Positions 38,779-47,431 of a stretch of DNA of 64,000 bases are shown here, piece by piece (the first letter of the stretch is position 1; each line of letters begins with the position of its first letter). Location of the stretch: positions 496,001 to 560,000 of the forward strand of contig NZ_FOYP01000002.1 in the NCBI RefSeq assembly GCF_900115105.1, in the 5' to 3' direction. The DNA comes from Yoonia tamlensis (lineage in GTDB: Bacteria > Pseudomonadota > Alphaproteobacteria > Rhodobacterales > Rhodobacteraceae). Below the pieces are notes generated by a model, which saw only the letters and a list, made by a program, of their open reading frames with translations, did not search any database and was not told where the DNA came from. A program made the position numbers and the translations under genes.

Positions 38779-39864
38779 TCACGCGTCGCGACCCAAGAGT
38801 TTGTTGTATTTGGAAAGGAACAAATCCGTGCCTTTCAATTTCCGTGTTAGAAAATCGCCTGCGGTGAAGGCCCCAAGAAAGGAATTCCCGATTTTTGGTC
38901 CCAGTGGTACAAGGAACGGCGCCTTGGGGCCCCATGGGGTATAGGGTTTGAGGTCTTCGAGGTTTTTGCCCGCGATCACGGCCTTTAGTGTCTTTTTGAG
39001 CCAAGAAATCTGACGGCTCGCGCTGACGATTGTCATTGCATCGCCCGCCTCTGCCACGTCGCCTGCGGCAAAGACATTGCGCAGCTGTGAAGGGCGCATC
39101 CAAGCGTCTGTTTTGATCCGTTCGGCCTGGCCCAACTGCGCGCCTGGCAGCGATTGCAACAATGACGACGATGCTTTGCTGCCGATGACGGGAAAAACCA
39201 GATCGGACGCAATTTCGGTGCCATTGGAAAGCGACAAGGTCCCTGCAAAGGGTTCTGTCAGGCTTTGCAGGTTTTGCGCGCGCACGCCAAATGTCAGCGA
39301 AACGCCGGATGCCTGCAACTTTGCGGTCAATGCGCGCCCCAGCTTGGCCGGATGTTGTGGGAAAAGATCGGATTCGCTTGAAACCAGATGAACGGATTTT
39401 TCGGGGAAGGCATGGGCAATTTCACCTGCCAGCTCTGTGCCCACGGCGCCTGCGCCAACAATGGCCACGGTCTTTGCCGCAACAAGTTGGTCGTGAACCC
39501 GTGCATTTGCCGCCCGCAACCTTTCGATGTCCCCGCCATTGGATTTGAACGGCACCGCATTATGTGACCCCGTCGCGACAATAATATGGTCGGCAGCGAT
39601 TTCTTCGCCGGATGCAAGCGTCACACCGGTTTCAGAGACGGATTGCGCAACCGCGCGCACGATACGGCCACGTTGCAACAGCGTGTCATAAGGGATGAGC
39701 GCGCGCGCAAGGATCGAGGGATCAACGACGGCGCGCACCATCGCGGGCGCATGCACAAAGTGGCTGTTTTGTTCGATCAATGTGACTTCGGCAATGTTTT
39801 CGAGTGACTTGGCAAGTTCGATGCCAACGTAGCCGCCCCCAATAATCGCAATTCTATGTGGCAT
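38779..39864 (-). CDS. NAD(P)/FAD-dependent oxidoreductase (FSP1/AIF/NDH-2-like)
   Basis: This 361-residue two-dinucleotide-binding flavoprotein has the FAD motif RIAIIGGGYVGIELAKSL, then the NAD motif VAIVGAGAVGTELAGEI, and the C-terminal FAD contact NVFAAGDVAEAGDA. The size and layout match AIFM2/FSP1-like quinone reductases. It has no redox-active CxxC pair, so it is not a disulfide reductase. AGGA precedes the ATG. A MerR-type regulator is transcribed divergently 106 bases away and probably controls it. Electron acceptor is unknown; a quinone is likely. Confidence 0.85.
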   Translation of the reverse strand: MPHRIAIIGGGYVGIELAKSLENIAEVTLIEQNSHFVHAPAMVRAVVDPSILARALIPYDTLLQRGRIVRAVAQSVSETGVTLASGEEIAADHIIVATGSHNAVPFKSNGGDIERLRAANARVHDQLVAAKTVAIVGAGAVGTELAGEIAHAFPEKSVHLVSSESDLFPQHPAKLGRALTAKLQASGVSLTFGVRAQNLQSLTEPFAGTLSLSNGTEIASDLVFPVIGSKASSSLLQSLPGAQLGQAERIKTDAWMRPSQLRNVFAAGDVAEAGDAMTIVSASRQISWLKKTLKAVIAGKNLEDLKPYTPWGPKAPFLVPLGPKIGNSFLGAFTAGDFLTRKLKGTDLFLSKYNKLLGRDA

Positions 39865-39915
39865 GTGCTGTCCTGTCCGGTGTCTTTGGTTGCAATTCGA
39901 TTCGGGATATTACAT

Positions 39916-39957
39916 AAGTGAACTTGAAACAAAAAACAATAGACCACGGTCCACGGT
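39916..39957. promoter_or_regulatory. Candidate MerR operator in the divergent promoter region
   Basis: Two dyads lie between the divergent oxidoreductase and MerR genes: AAGTGAACTT (39916-39925) and GACCACGGTC (39942-39951). The second overlaps a tandem CCACGGT repeat (39944-39957). On the oxidoreductase strand a TTGTTT -35 and a TATGTA -10 can be placed 17 bases apart around the first dyad, the position at which MerR proteins usually bind. Assignment is inference. Confidence 0.4.
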
Positions 39958-39970
39958 TTTGGAGTGAGTG

Positions 39971-40333
39971 ATGAAAATAGGAGAGCTTTCCGAAAAATCC
40001 GGCCTTAGCCGCGACACTATTCGGCTGTACGAGAAAAACGGGTTAATTACGTCAACGGCGAGTCAAAGCGAGACCAATAACTATCGCGAATATGGCGATG
40101 ATGTTTTGTTGCAGTTGCAGTTTGTCACCGGCGCCAGATCGGCTGGCATTTCAATCGCCGACCTGCGCGAATTGATGAATGCGTTTTTTGACAGTTGCGA
40201 TCCTTCGCAGGCTGAAAATGTTCTGGTTGCCAAAATTGACGAACTTAAAGAACGGACATTGCAGATCGAAAATGTGATTACGTTTCTTGATGCCGCACTC
40301 GAAAGGGTGCGTAAGGGGATGAATGAAACCTAA
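39971..40333 (+). CDS. MerR-family transcriptional regulator
   Basis: This 120-residue regulator has the N-terminal winged HTH MKIGELSEKSGLSRDTIRLY, then EKNGLI and NNYREYGDDVLLQLQFV. A coiled-coil dimerisation helix is formed by VLVAKIDELKERTLQIENVI. The short C-terminus has a single Cys (FDSCDPS) and no CxxC-type metal loop, so an inducer cannot be named. The ATG at 39971 has GGAG six bases upstream; a GTG at 39968 is worse placed. It is divergent from the FAD oxidoreductase and probably regulates it. Confidence 0.88.
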   Translation: MKIGELSEKSGLSRDTIRLYEKNGLITSTASQSETNNYREYGDDVLLQLQFVTGARSAGISIADLRELMNAFFDSCDPSQAENVLVAKIDELKERTLQIENVITFLDAALERVRKGMNET

Positions 40334-40427
40334 GACATATAAAATCAGTAGACGAACAGAAGAATAGTCCCGCGAGATTGCCAAATCGTTAAGCAATCGC
40401 ATTGCACGCGCTAGACCAACGCCTGCG

Positions 40428-40463
40428 CTACAGCCCCAGAACATCCATCATGTCATAGGCGCC
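40428..40463 (-). repeat. dapB 3' end, right copy of the 36-bp direct repeat
   Basis: This is the intact end of dapB, including its stop codon. It is identical to 38581-38616. The two copies bracket the oxidoreductase/MerR islet, with 1811 bases between them. Confidence 0.95.
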
Positions 40464-41237
40464 GGGTGTCTTGCCTTGCCCCCACAGCGCGGCCTTCAAT
40501 GCGCCGCGTGCGAATATCGCACGGTCGGTTGCAATGTGGCGCAGCACGATCCGTTCGCCGGGGGCTGCGAACATCACATCATGTTCGCCCACAATATCGC
40601 CGCCACGGATGGCGCTGAACCCGATGTCGCCACGTTTGCGCGCCCCTGTGATCCCGTCGCGCCCGCTGTCGCGCACGTCATTGAGCACGACACCACGCCC
40701 TTCGGCGGCGGCTTCGCCCAGCATCAGCGCGGTGCCTGACGGGGCATCGACCTTGCGGTGGTGGTGGGCCTCGATAATCTCGATATCAAAATCTTCGTCG
40801 AGCGCTGCGGCAACTTTCTGGGTCAGTTTGACCAGCAGGTTCACGCCAAGCGACATATTGCCCGCCCGCACAACGACTGTATCGCGCGCGGCGGCGTTGA
40901 TCGCGGTGATGTCTTCATCGGCCAGTCCGGTCGTGCCGACCACATGCACAATTCCGGCTTTGGCAGCGAGGGCGGCAAAGGCAACACTTGCCACAGGCGC
41001 CGAAAAATCGATCACGGCCTGCGCACCTGCAAACGCTTCCGCTGCGTTATCTGTCACAGTCACGCCAACCGCAGCACCACCCATTGCGGTGCCGATATCG
41101 CGCCCGATCCAGTCATGCCCCGCACGGTCAACAACCCCTGCCAGATGGCATTTGTCTGATTCCAATACGGTTTTGATCAACATCTGGCCCATTGCGCCTG
41201 ATCCGCCTGTAATGACGATGCCGGGTGTCTGTGTCAT
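40428..41237 (-). CDS. dapB: 4-hydroxy-tetrahydrodipicolinate reductase
   Basis: DapB performs the second step of the diaminopimelate/lysine branch. The 269 residues show the NAD(P) motif [19 protein letters not shown], and the catalytic [18 protein letters not shown]. The C-terminal [10 protein letters not shown] closes it at standard length, so the gene is intact despite the duplicated tail at 38581. AAGGAA precedes the ATG. A dapC-like aminotransferase of the same pathway lies at 56432. Confidence 0.95.
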   Translation of the reverse strand: MTQTPGIVITGGSGAMGQMLIKTVLESDKCHLAGVVDRAGHDWIGRDIGTAMGGAAVGVTVTDNAAEAFAGAQAVIDFSAPVASVAFAALAAKAGIVHVVGTTGLADEDITAINAAARDTVVVRAGNMSLGVNLLVKLTQKVAAALDEDFDIEIIEAHHHRKVDAPSGTALMLGEAAAEGRGVVLNDVRDSGRDGITGARKRGDIGFSAIRGGDIVGEHDVMFAAPGERIVLRHIATDRAIFARGALKAALWGQGKTPGAYDMMDVLGL

Positions 41238-41333
41238 GGTCTGTTCCTTCGCGATTACCCTCTCTTAGCGGGGGAATGCCGCCGGTGCAAAGCCTTGCTT
41301 GGCATTGGCGTCAAACGCGCCTAAATGTGGGGC

Positions 41334-41729
41334 ATGGCTAAGAAATCAAATCGCGACGGCAAGGCACCCACACAACGTATGTTGCGCGTGGGCGAACAGT
41401 TTCGCCGAATCCTTTCCGAGGTCCTGCAGCGCGGCGACGTGCATGATCCTGAACTCAACCGCATGTCCATCACCGTGGGCGAAGTCCGGATGTCTCCGGA
41501 CCTAAGCATTGCGACCGCGTTTATCCTGCCGTTGGGAGGCGACGGCAAGGAAGAGGCGCTCGCTGCGATGCGGCGCAACCGCTATGAAATCCGCCATTTG
41601 GTGGTCAAAGGCGGCACGATGAAATTCGCGCCCGAATTGCGGTTTGAAATCGACGGCACTTTTGACCAGATGGACGCGACCCGCGCGCTTTTGGCGGAAG
41701 ATCATGTGCGTCAGGACATCGACGACTAA
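41334..41729 (+). CDS. rbfA: Ribosome-binding factor A
   Basis: RbfA is a KH-fold 30S maturation factor. The 131 residues from MAKKSNRDGK show RMLRVGEQFRRILSEVL, ITVGEVRMSPDLSIATAFILP and the C-terminal FEIDGTFDQMDATRALL. The start at 41334 has GTGGGG upstream; the ATG at 41325 adds MWG only. The stop overlaps the next gene by one base (TAATG). The gene is divergent from dapB. Confidence 0.93.
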   Translation: MAKKSNRDGKAPTQRMLRVGEQFRRILSEVLQRGDVHDPELNRMSITVGEVRMSPDLSIATAFILPLGGDGKEEALAAMRRNRYEIRHLVVKGGTMKFAPELRFEIDGTFDQMDATRALLAEDHVRQDIDD

Positions 41730-42445
41730 TGCGCGCGCTTGCGGTTGCTATGCTATGCTATGCGGTGCCTGCGGGCGCGGTGACCTGCGCGGATGTCGAA
41801 CATGCCGGAAACAGCTATACCACTTGCGAAGTCGACGTGACCGCCGAAGACCTGCGCTTGTTCTTGCGCGATGATAATGGCGCGATCTTGGGCAGCTTTG
41901 CCGCTGTCGACGATTTTGTTGCAGACAAGACCCTTGTCTTTGCGATGAACGCAGGCATGTATCATGATGATCGCGCACCTGTCGGACATTATGTCGAAAA
42001 CGGTATCGCCGAAATGCGTGTGGTCCCGAATGCCGGTCCGGGTAATTTCGGGCTACTGCCCAATGGCGTGTTTTGCATCAATGACGGGTCTGCGCAGGTT
42101 TACGAGACGCTTCGCTTTCTTGAACTTTCCCCAAGCTGCCGCGACGCGACCCAATCCGGCCCGATGCTTGTGATTGCGGGGGCGTTACACCCCCGTTTCC
42201 TGATCGACAGCACATCGCGCTATATCCGCAACGGGGTCGGCACGAGCGCAGACGGCGCGCGGGCCATTTTTGCAATTTCGAATAATGCTGTGACGTTTCA
42301 TGAATTCGGCAGCTTTTTCCGTGACGTGCTAAAAACCCCCAATGCGCTATATTTTGACGGTAAAATATCGCGGCTTTATGCGACAGACCTGCGCCGGTCC
42401 GATTTCGGGTTTCAGCTTGGCCCGATTGTCGGCGTTGTCGAATAG
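41729..42445 (+). CDS. Phosphodiester glycosidase family protein (DUF2233/NAGPA), exported
   Basis: This 238-residue protein has a short signal peptide (RALAVAMLCYAVPAGAVTC). The NAGPA/DUF2233 domain follows: LVFAMNAGMYHDDRAPVGHYVENG, GNFGLLPNGVFCI, ATQSGPMLVIAG, RNGVGTSADGARAIFAIS and ALYFDGKISRLYA. Family members remove GlcNAc from phosphodiesters or act on cell-wall glycans; the substrate here is unknown. It is coupled to rbfA. Its last 34 bases overlap the convergent NUDIX gene. Confidence 0.86.
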   Translation: MRALAVAMLCYAVPAGAVTCADVEHAGNSYTTCEVDVTAEDLRLFLRDDNGAILGSFAAVDDFVADKTLVFAMNAGMYHDDRAPVGHYVENGIAEMRVVPNAGPGNFGLLPNGVFCINDGSAQVYETLRFLELSPSCRDATQSGPMLVIAGALHPRFLIDSTSRYIRNGVGTSADGARAIFAISNNAVTFHEFGSFFRDVLKTPNALYFDGKISRLYATDLRRSDFGFQLGPIVGVVE

Positions 42446-42846
42446 GCGGCCTGTGCCAGCGCGATCACGTCAGTAACATTTGCGCTGGTGTTCAGGGTCG
42501 CGATGTCTTGGATTGAAAACCAGCGCGCATCGCTGACATCGTCAGACGCGACCGGCGCGCCCGAAACATAGTGACAAAGCACCGCCGCCAATAAAAAATG
42601 GTGCGCGATTTCCCCGTCAACGTCACGCACAATGATATCGAGGTTTGTCAGATAGCGATCAGGCGTTGCGACCACCCCTGTTTCCTCAAGCAATTCGCGC
42701 GCGGCGGCTTCCATCGCCGTTTCACCCAAATTCACATGACCGCCCGCAAATCCCCACAGCCCTGCGTCGGGCGGGTTCTTGCGTTGTGCCAGCAGCACCT
42801 TGCCTTCGTGCAATACAACCGCAATCGCTGCCAAACGAGGGGTCAT
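42412..42846 (-). CDS. NUDIX hydrolase
   Basis: This 144-residue nucleotide-diphosphate hydrolase has a complete NUDIX box, GHVNLGETAMEAAARELLEETGV (first part at residues 36-55), with the three catalytic Glu in place. The N-terminal RLAAIAVVLHEGKVLLAQR is the usual first strand. It resembles ADP-ribose or NADH pyrophosphatases, but no specificity motif is clear. The ATG overlaps the SGNH hydrolase stop (ATGA). Confidence 0.9.
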   Translation of the reverse strand: MTPRLAAIAVVLHEGKVLLAQRKNPPDAGLWGFAGGHVNLGETAMEAAARELLEETGVVATPDRYLTNLDIIVRDVDGEIAHHFLLAAVLCHYVSGAPVASDDVSDARWFSIQDIATLNTSANVTDVIALAQAAYSTTPTIGPS

Positions 42847-43472
42847 ATCGCCGCCGCGACAGCGCGCCCAAGCGTGACATGCGCGTCAGGCTCAAAATGC
42901 ACACCGTCTGTCTGGCTGGGGCTGATGTGCTGGCCAGCGTCCAGAAACTTTGCGCGCCAATGCCGTGCAAGCCCTGCATAGAGCGGGGCAAGCGCGGCTG
43001 ATTTCGCAGCGGCTCCGTAATACACATCTGAAAGCGGCCCTTGCTCCAAGGCCAATGGCGGGCAAATCAACATGACCTCAAACCCGCCGTGCCGTGTCTG
43101 GTATTCGTCACAATGGGCAATGGCCAGCAATCCGGCCACCCCTGCGGTGATCCCTTCAGGGGTCAGTCCGAAATGCGCCTTAAGGTCATTGGTGCCCAGC
43201 ATAATGGTCAGCAGATCAATCGGCCCGTGGCTTTGCAATGCGATGCGCAAGCCCAATTGCCCGTCCATATGTGGGCCCATCAGCGGGTCGGCATGGGCCG
43301 TTGTGCGGCCGGGCAGGCCTTCTTCGACCATGTCCCAGCCGGCCCCCAATGCCGCATAAGTCACGGTCGGCCAGCGAACGCCAACGCCATAACGCGCATA
43401 GGTCCCGCGTTTTTCGATTGGCGGGGTGCCGTGGGTGTTGCTATCGCCGAATGTCATCAATGTTTTTGTCAT
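42843..43472 (-). CDS. SGNH/GDSL-type hydrolase
   Basis: This 209-residue esterase has the nucleophile block TFGDSNTHG (Ser11), block III MLGTNDLK (GTND 93-96) and the catalytic Asp189/His192 pair in QTDGVHF. It lacks a signal peptide, so it is cytoplasmic, like arylesterases of the carbohydrate-esterase-like group. It is co-transcribed with NUDIX. Natural substrate unknown. Confidence 0.9.
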   Translation of the reverse strand: MTKTLMTFGDSNTHGTPPIEKRGTYARYGVGVRWPTVTYAALGAGWDMVEEGLPGRTTAHADPLMGPHMDGQLGLRIALQSHGPIDLLTIMLGTNDLKAHFGLTPEGITAGVAGLLAIAHCDEYQTRHGGFEVMLICPPLALEQGPLSDVYYGAAAKSAALAPLYAGLARHWRAKFLDAGQHISPSQTDGVHFEPDAHVTLGRAVAAAI

Positions 43473-43578
43473 GCCGCCACGCTAGTTGGGCATTGCACTG
43501 CGGTAAAGTGTCATTGCCTCTTGGACTTGCGCGCCAGAACGCACATATATGCGGGGAATTTGAACAAGGAGACAGGCC

Positions 43579-44490
43579 ATGCTGGAATTGAACGCTGCCC
43601 CGCAAGCCCCCGCTGATCTGATCAAGGACGCCACAGATGCGTCATTTGCCGCAGATGTGATCGAGGCATCACAAACCGTTCCCGTGATCGTGGATTTCTG
43701 GGCGCCATGGTGCGGCCCGTGCAAAACGCTTGGCCCCGCAATCGAGGCGGCCGTGACAAAGGCCGGCGGGCGGGTCAAACTGGTGAAAATCGACGTTGAC
43801 GCCAATCAGGCCTATGCTGGTCAATTGCAGGTGCAGTCGATCCCGACCGTATATGCATTCTATCAGGGCCGCCCCGTTGACGGGTTCCAAGGCGCGCTGC
43901 CGCCGTCAGAGATCAACGCCTTTGTCGAAAAAATCGCAGCGCTCGCTGGCGACCCTGAGGCCGAAGGGCTATCGGCCGCAATTGAAGCCGCCGAGCAGAT
44001 GCTGGCCGAAGGTGCGGTTGCGGATGCGGCTGAAACCTTTGCCGCCATTTTGCAAGAGGAACCCAACAGCGCGCCTGCCTATGCGGGGCTGACGCGGTCA
44101 TATCTTGCGCTCGATGACATTGATCAAGCCGAAGCGATCCTGAACGGCGCGCCTGCCGAAATCTCGACCGATCCGCTGCTCGAAGCTGTGCACGCGCAGA
44201 TCACCCTTGCCCGCGAGGCCGCAAATGCGGGGCCTGTGGCAGAACTGCAGGCGGTGGTTGAAGCAGACCCTGCAAACCATCAGGCACGGTTGGATCTGGC
44301 GATTGCGCTCCATGCCAATGGCGATGTTGAAGGCGCAGTTGATCAGCTGCTGGAATTGTTCCGCCGCGACCGCGAATGGAATGATGGGGCCGCCAAGGCG
44401 CAATTATTCAAGATTTTTGATGCCCGCGAGGCAAAAGATCCGATTGTCTTGAACGGACGGCGCAAATTGTCGTCATTGATATTTGCATAA
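43579..44490 (+). CDS. ybbN: Thioredoxin-TPR co-chaperone, YbbN/CnoX type
   Basis: The N-terminal thioredoxin domain has FWAPWCGPCK with Cys45 and Cys48 and the cis-Pro SIPTVYAF. It is followed by about 180 residues of TPR-like helices (AAEQMLAEGAVADAAETFAAILQ, DLAIALHANGDVEGAVDQLLELF). The whole matches YbbN/CnoX, which guards proteins against oxidative damage and hands them to chaperones. The active site keeps both cysteines, unlike E. coli YbbN (SQHC). AAGGAGA precedes the ATG. The LON-domain and Trm112 genes follow closely. Confidence 0.92.
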   Translation: MLELNAAPQAPADLIKDATDASFAADVIEASQTVPVIVDFWAPWCGPCKTLGPAIEAAVTKAGGRVKLVKIDVDANQAYAGQLQVQSIPTVYAFYQGRPVDGFQGALPPSEINAFVEKIAALAGDPEAEGLSAAIEAAEQMLAEGAVADAAETFAAILQEEPNSAPAYAGLTRSYLALDDIDQAEAILNGAPAEISTDPLLEAVHAQITLAREAANAGPVAELQAVVEADPANHQARLDLAIALHANGDVEGAVDQLLELFRRDREWNDGAAKAQLFKIFDAREAKDPIVLNGRRKLSSLIFA

Positions 44491-44517
44491 TCGCGGGTTC
44501 GGCCTAGGCTGGCGGGC

Positions 44518-45159
44518 ATGAAAGTGATTGCTGATCTGCCCGCTGTTGTGCCGGTGTTCCCGCTGCCGGGTGCGCTGCTATTGCCGCGCGCACGGCTGCC
44601 GTTGCAAGTGTTTGAACCACGTTATTTGGCAATGCTCGAAGACGTGCTGAAAACACCGCACCGGTTGATCGGGATGGTGCAACCTTTTGCGCGCGCTGAT
44701 GACAGCAGCCGCCTGCACGCGATTGGCTGCGCAGGAAGGGTCACGGCGTTTTCGGAAACGGATGACGGGCGCTATATGATCACGCTGACGGGCGTGTCGC
44801 GGTTCCGGATCACGCAAGAGGTCGAAGGCTTTACCCCTTACCGCCGCTGCGATGTGAACTGGGCGGGGTTTGACAGCGACTTTGGTGCGGCCGAAAAAGA
44901 CCCCGCATTTGACCGCGCCCCGTTCCTGAAAATGCTGGGCCGGTTTCTGGACGACAAAGGCCTGTCTACCGATTGGGACAGTCTGGGCGAGGCCGAAGAT
45001 GAGCTGCTGATCAATTCGCTTGCCATGCTTTGCCCGTTTGCCCCCGAAGACAAACAAGCCCTGCTCGAGGCGCCGTCACTACGCGCCCGCCGCGAGACAC
45101 TAACAACCTTAATCCAATTCGCCCTAAGCGGCGGATCAGGCGATGAGATCTTACAATGA
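44518..45159 (+). CDS. LON substrate-binding domain protein
   Basis: This 213-residue stand-alone LON N-terminal domain has [54 protein letters not shown] and a C-terminal helix with [22 protein letters not shown]. It has no ATPase or protease domain. The function of such PUA-like proteins is unclear; a link to protein quality control fits the YbbN neighbour. Its TGA overlaps the Trm112 ATG. Confidence 0.9.
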   Translation: MKVIADLPAVVPVFPLPGALLLPRARLPLQVFEPRYLAMLEDVLKTPHRLIGMVQPFARADDSSRLHAIGCAGRVTAFSETDDGRYMITLTGVSRFRITQEVEGFTPYRRCDVNWAGFDSDFGAAEKDPAFDRAPFLKMLGRFLDDKGLSTDWDSLGEAEDELLINSLAMLCPFAPEDKQALLEAPSLRARRETLTTLIQFALSGGSGDEILQ

Positions 45160-45335
45160 ACGACACAGAATTTGACCCTAAAATGCTTGAAGCATTGGTC
45201 TGCCCTTTGACCCAAGCCACGCTCGAATACGATGCTGAGAAACAAGAGCTTGTTTCAAAAAACGCGCATCTTGCCTTTCCCATCCGCAACGGCATCCCGG
45301 TGATGCTGGTCGATGAGGCGCGCAAGCTGGATTAG
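45156..45335 (+). CDS. Trm112-family zinc-ribbon-like small protein
   Basis: This 59-residue protein reads [20 protein letters not shown] and continues to [19 protein letters not shown]. This is the bacterial Trm112/YcaR pattern, L-VCP followed by the [11 protein letters not shown] strand. Only one of the zinc-ribbon cysteines remains, so it probably does not bind zinc. Family members activate methyltransferases in eukaryotes and archaea; the bacterial role is uncertain. The ATG overlaps the LON gene stop by four bases. Confidence 0.87.
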   Translation: MNDTEFDPKMLEALVCPLTQATLEYDAEKQELVSKNAHLAFPIRNGIPVMLVDEARKLD

Positions 45336-45343
45336 GTGTTCGG

Positions 45344-46093
45344 CTAGCCGGGCCGCGTGACGACAATCGCGCCATGATCAGTGGCTACGACAGTGTGTTC
45401 ATACTGAACGACAGGCGCCTGTGGGGTGCTATATAGCGTCCAGCCGTCGTCGCCATCTTCTGCCCATAGCCCGCCTTTGGACAAAAACGGTTCTACCGTG
45501 AGAACCAAGCCTTTGTTGATGCGTCGGCGGTCACTGCGAGTCGGCCATGTTGCGATTTCGGTGGGGTATTCGTGCAACGATCTGCCAACACCGTGGCTCG
45601 CAAGATTCCGGATGAGCGTATAGTTGTGATCTACTGCAAAGCGCCCAATGGCATTGCCGATATTTGCAATTGGCTTGTTGCTCCGCACTTCTTTAATGCC
45701 GATTTCCATCGCGCGTTTACCATCTTGGCAGAGCGTTTTTAGCGACGGTCGTACGTTACCAACGCGGAACGTCGCCCCCGTATCGGCAAAAAAACCGTTT
45801 TTAGATGCCGAAACATCAATATTCACCAGATCGCCCGATGCAATCACGCGTTCACCTGGAATTCCGTGCGCAATTTCTTCGTTGATGCTGATGCATGTGG
45901 CACCAGGAAAGTCGTAAGCGGATTCCGGCGCTGATACAGCGCCTTGCCGTTCAAGAAGTGCGCGGCCGATGCCGTCTAATTCTGCTGTTGTCATACCGGG
46001 TTCGATTGATTTTGCCATCGTAAGCATCGTGTTCGCAACGATGCGACCAATGACCTTTAGCCCATCCAGCTCGTCTTCTTTGGTGACCGTCAT
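45344..46093 (-). CDS. map: Methionine aminopeptidase, type I
   Basis: Map removes the initiator Met. The 249 residues carry the metal-binding series: IAHGIPG (His), VNIDVSASKNGFFADTGATF (two Asp), SHGVGRSLHEYP (His) and VLTVEPFLS (Glu), with YEHTVVATDHGA at the end. AAGG precedes the ATG. It lies three bases after ubiH. The protein lacks an N-terminal zinc finger. Confidence 0.93.
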   Translation of the reverse strand: MTVTKEDELDGLKVIGRIVANTMLTMAKSIEPGMTTAELDGIGRALLERQGAVSAPESAYDFPGATCISINEEIAHGIPGERVIASGDLVNIDVSASKNGFFADTGATFRVGNVRPSLKTLCQDGKRAMEIGIKEVRSNKPIANIGNAIGRFAVDHNYTLIRNLASHGVGRSLHEYPTEIATWPTRSDRRRINKGLVLTVEPFLSKGGLWAEDGDDGWTLYSTPQAPVVQYEHTVVATDHGAIVVTRPG

Positions 46094-46096
46094 GCC

Positions 46097-47311
46097 TTAT
46101 GATCCCTGCATCAATTTTGGCAAATCACCTGATAGCCCTGCTGCCTCGCGGATGAAGCTGCGCCGCAGGCCGGGCAGTCCGTTTACCACACCCATGCCGA
46201 TATCGCGCAGGCTGCGCAGGACGGGGTTGTCGTTTGAAAACAGCCGGTTGAACGTGTCTGTCGCCAGCGCAAGTGTCGCCGTATCGAACCGCCGCCATTG
46301 CTGATAACGCTGCAAAACCAAGGGGCTAGCGATGTCTTCGCCGCGTGCGCGGGCGTCGGATAGGACTTCGGCAAGTGCGGCCACATCGCGCAGACCTGCG
46401 TTCAGACCTTGCCCTGCAATCGGGTGCATTCCGTGGGCTGCGTCGCCGATCAGCGCCATGCGGTCACCGATAAAACTATTGGCGAGCGTGAGCCCCAACG
46501 GATAATTGAACCGCGCGCCGGTCAGGCTGATTTGCCCCAGAAAACTGCCAAAGGCAGGGCGCAGCGCATCCAGAAAATCCGCGTCATTCATCGCGGCCAG
46601 TTCTGCGGCGCGCGCGTCTGTTTCGCTCCAGACAATGGAGCTGCGGTTTTCGGTTAGCGGCAGGATGGCCAGCGGTCCGGCGGGCATGAAAAACTGGTGC
46701 GCGATCCCGCCGTGTGGTTTGTCATGGGTGACGGCGCAAACCACGGCGGTCTGGCCGTAGCCCCAGCCCGTGCGTTTGATCCCTGCGCGTTCCGCCGTGC
46801 CACTGCGGCGCCCGTCGGAACCGATCAGAATTGATCCGGTAATACCCTTGCCAGAGGCGAGCGTGACACTGACCGCAGCAGGTTCAACAGATTGGGAAAC
46901 AACGGTTTCTTCGGACAATTGCGTGATCAGCGGGCTTGCCGCCATTGCATCCAGAAACGCGCGGCGTAGGTGGCGGTCTTCGACCATAAAACCCATCGGG
47001 CCTTCTTCGATTTCGGCGTGGTCAAAGTGCATCATCCACGGGCTGGCACCCTTGCCAGCGATCCCGTCGGTGACCTTGATTTCCAGCATCGGCTGCGCGT
47101 GATCACTGACCGCACCCCAGACCCCGATCCCCTGCAAAAGCCGTTTTGACGAGAGCGCCAAAGCATAGCTGCGCCCGTCAAAATCAGGCTGTTTGCGCTG
47201 ATCAACGGGCAGACTGTCGATGATGGTCACGGCAAAGCCCGCCTGCGCTGCCGCCAGAGCCAAAGCAGGCCCGTTCAGCCCGCCACCCACGATGATAATA
47301 TCCGTATCCAT
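46097..47311 (-). CDS. ubiH: UbiH/UbiF/COQ6-family FAD-dependent hydroxylase
   Basis: This aromatic-ring monooxygenase of ubiquinone synthesis has 404 residues from MDTDIIIVGGGLNG. It shows the FAD motif VGGGLNGPALALAAAQAG, the DG-type motif LIGSDGRRSGTAERAGI and the GD motif RMALIGDAAHGMHPIAGQGLNAGLRD with the family-specific HPIAGQGLN. It could hydroxylate any of the C1, C5 or C6 positions; sequence alone does not tell. The 47311 start is where homology begins; an ATG at 47356 adds 15 unlikely residues. Confidence 0.9.
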   Translation of the reverse strand: MDTDIIIVGGGLNGPALALAAAQAGFAVTIIDSLPVDQRKQPDFDGRSYALALSSKRLLQGIGVWGAVSDHAQPMLEIKVTDGIAGKGASPWMMHFDHAEIEEGPMGFMVEDRHLRRAFLDAMAASPLITQLSEETVVSQSVEPAAVSVTLASGKGITGSILIGSDGRRSGTAERAGIKRTGWGYGQTAVVCAVTHDKPHGGIAHQFFMPAGPLAILPLTENRSSIVWSETDARAAELAAMNDADFLDALRPAFGSFLGQISLTGARFNYPLGLTLANSFIGDRMALIGDAAHGMHPIAGQGLNAGLRDVAALAEVLSDARARGEDIASPLVLQRYQQWRRFDTATLALATDTFNRLFSNDNPVLRSLRDIGMGVVNGLPGLRRSFIREAAGLSGDLPKLMQGS

Positions 47312-47360
47312 AGGGCGTAATATGACCGCGCGCGCGGGATTGTCCATGCGGTGCATGGCC

Positions 47361-47379
47361 CCACCGTACGGTGGTTTTT
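47361..47379 (+). promoter_or_regulatory. Perfect palindrome followed by T5
   Basis: CCACCGTACGGTGG is a perfect 14-bp palindrome at 47361-47374, followed directly by TTTTT. It may be an operator between divergent genes or a small hairpin (5-bp stem, GTAC loop) resembling a terminator. Confidence 0.5.
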
Positions 47380-47431
47380 GCGCAAGGGAGCGAATCGCGG
47401 GTTAATGCGTTATTTTGTTGGGGAATGCGTG

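Noticed and set aside
45341..45350. CGGCTAGCCG palindrome at the map stop codon
   Set aside because: Only ten bases, no T-tract, and it includes the stop codon; likely chance.
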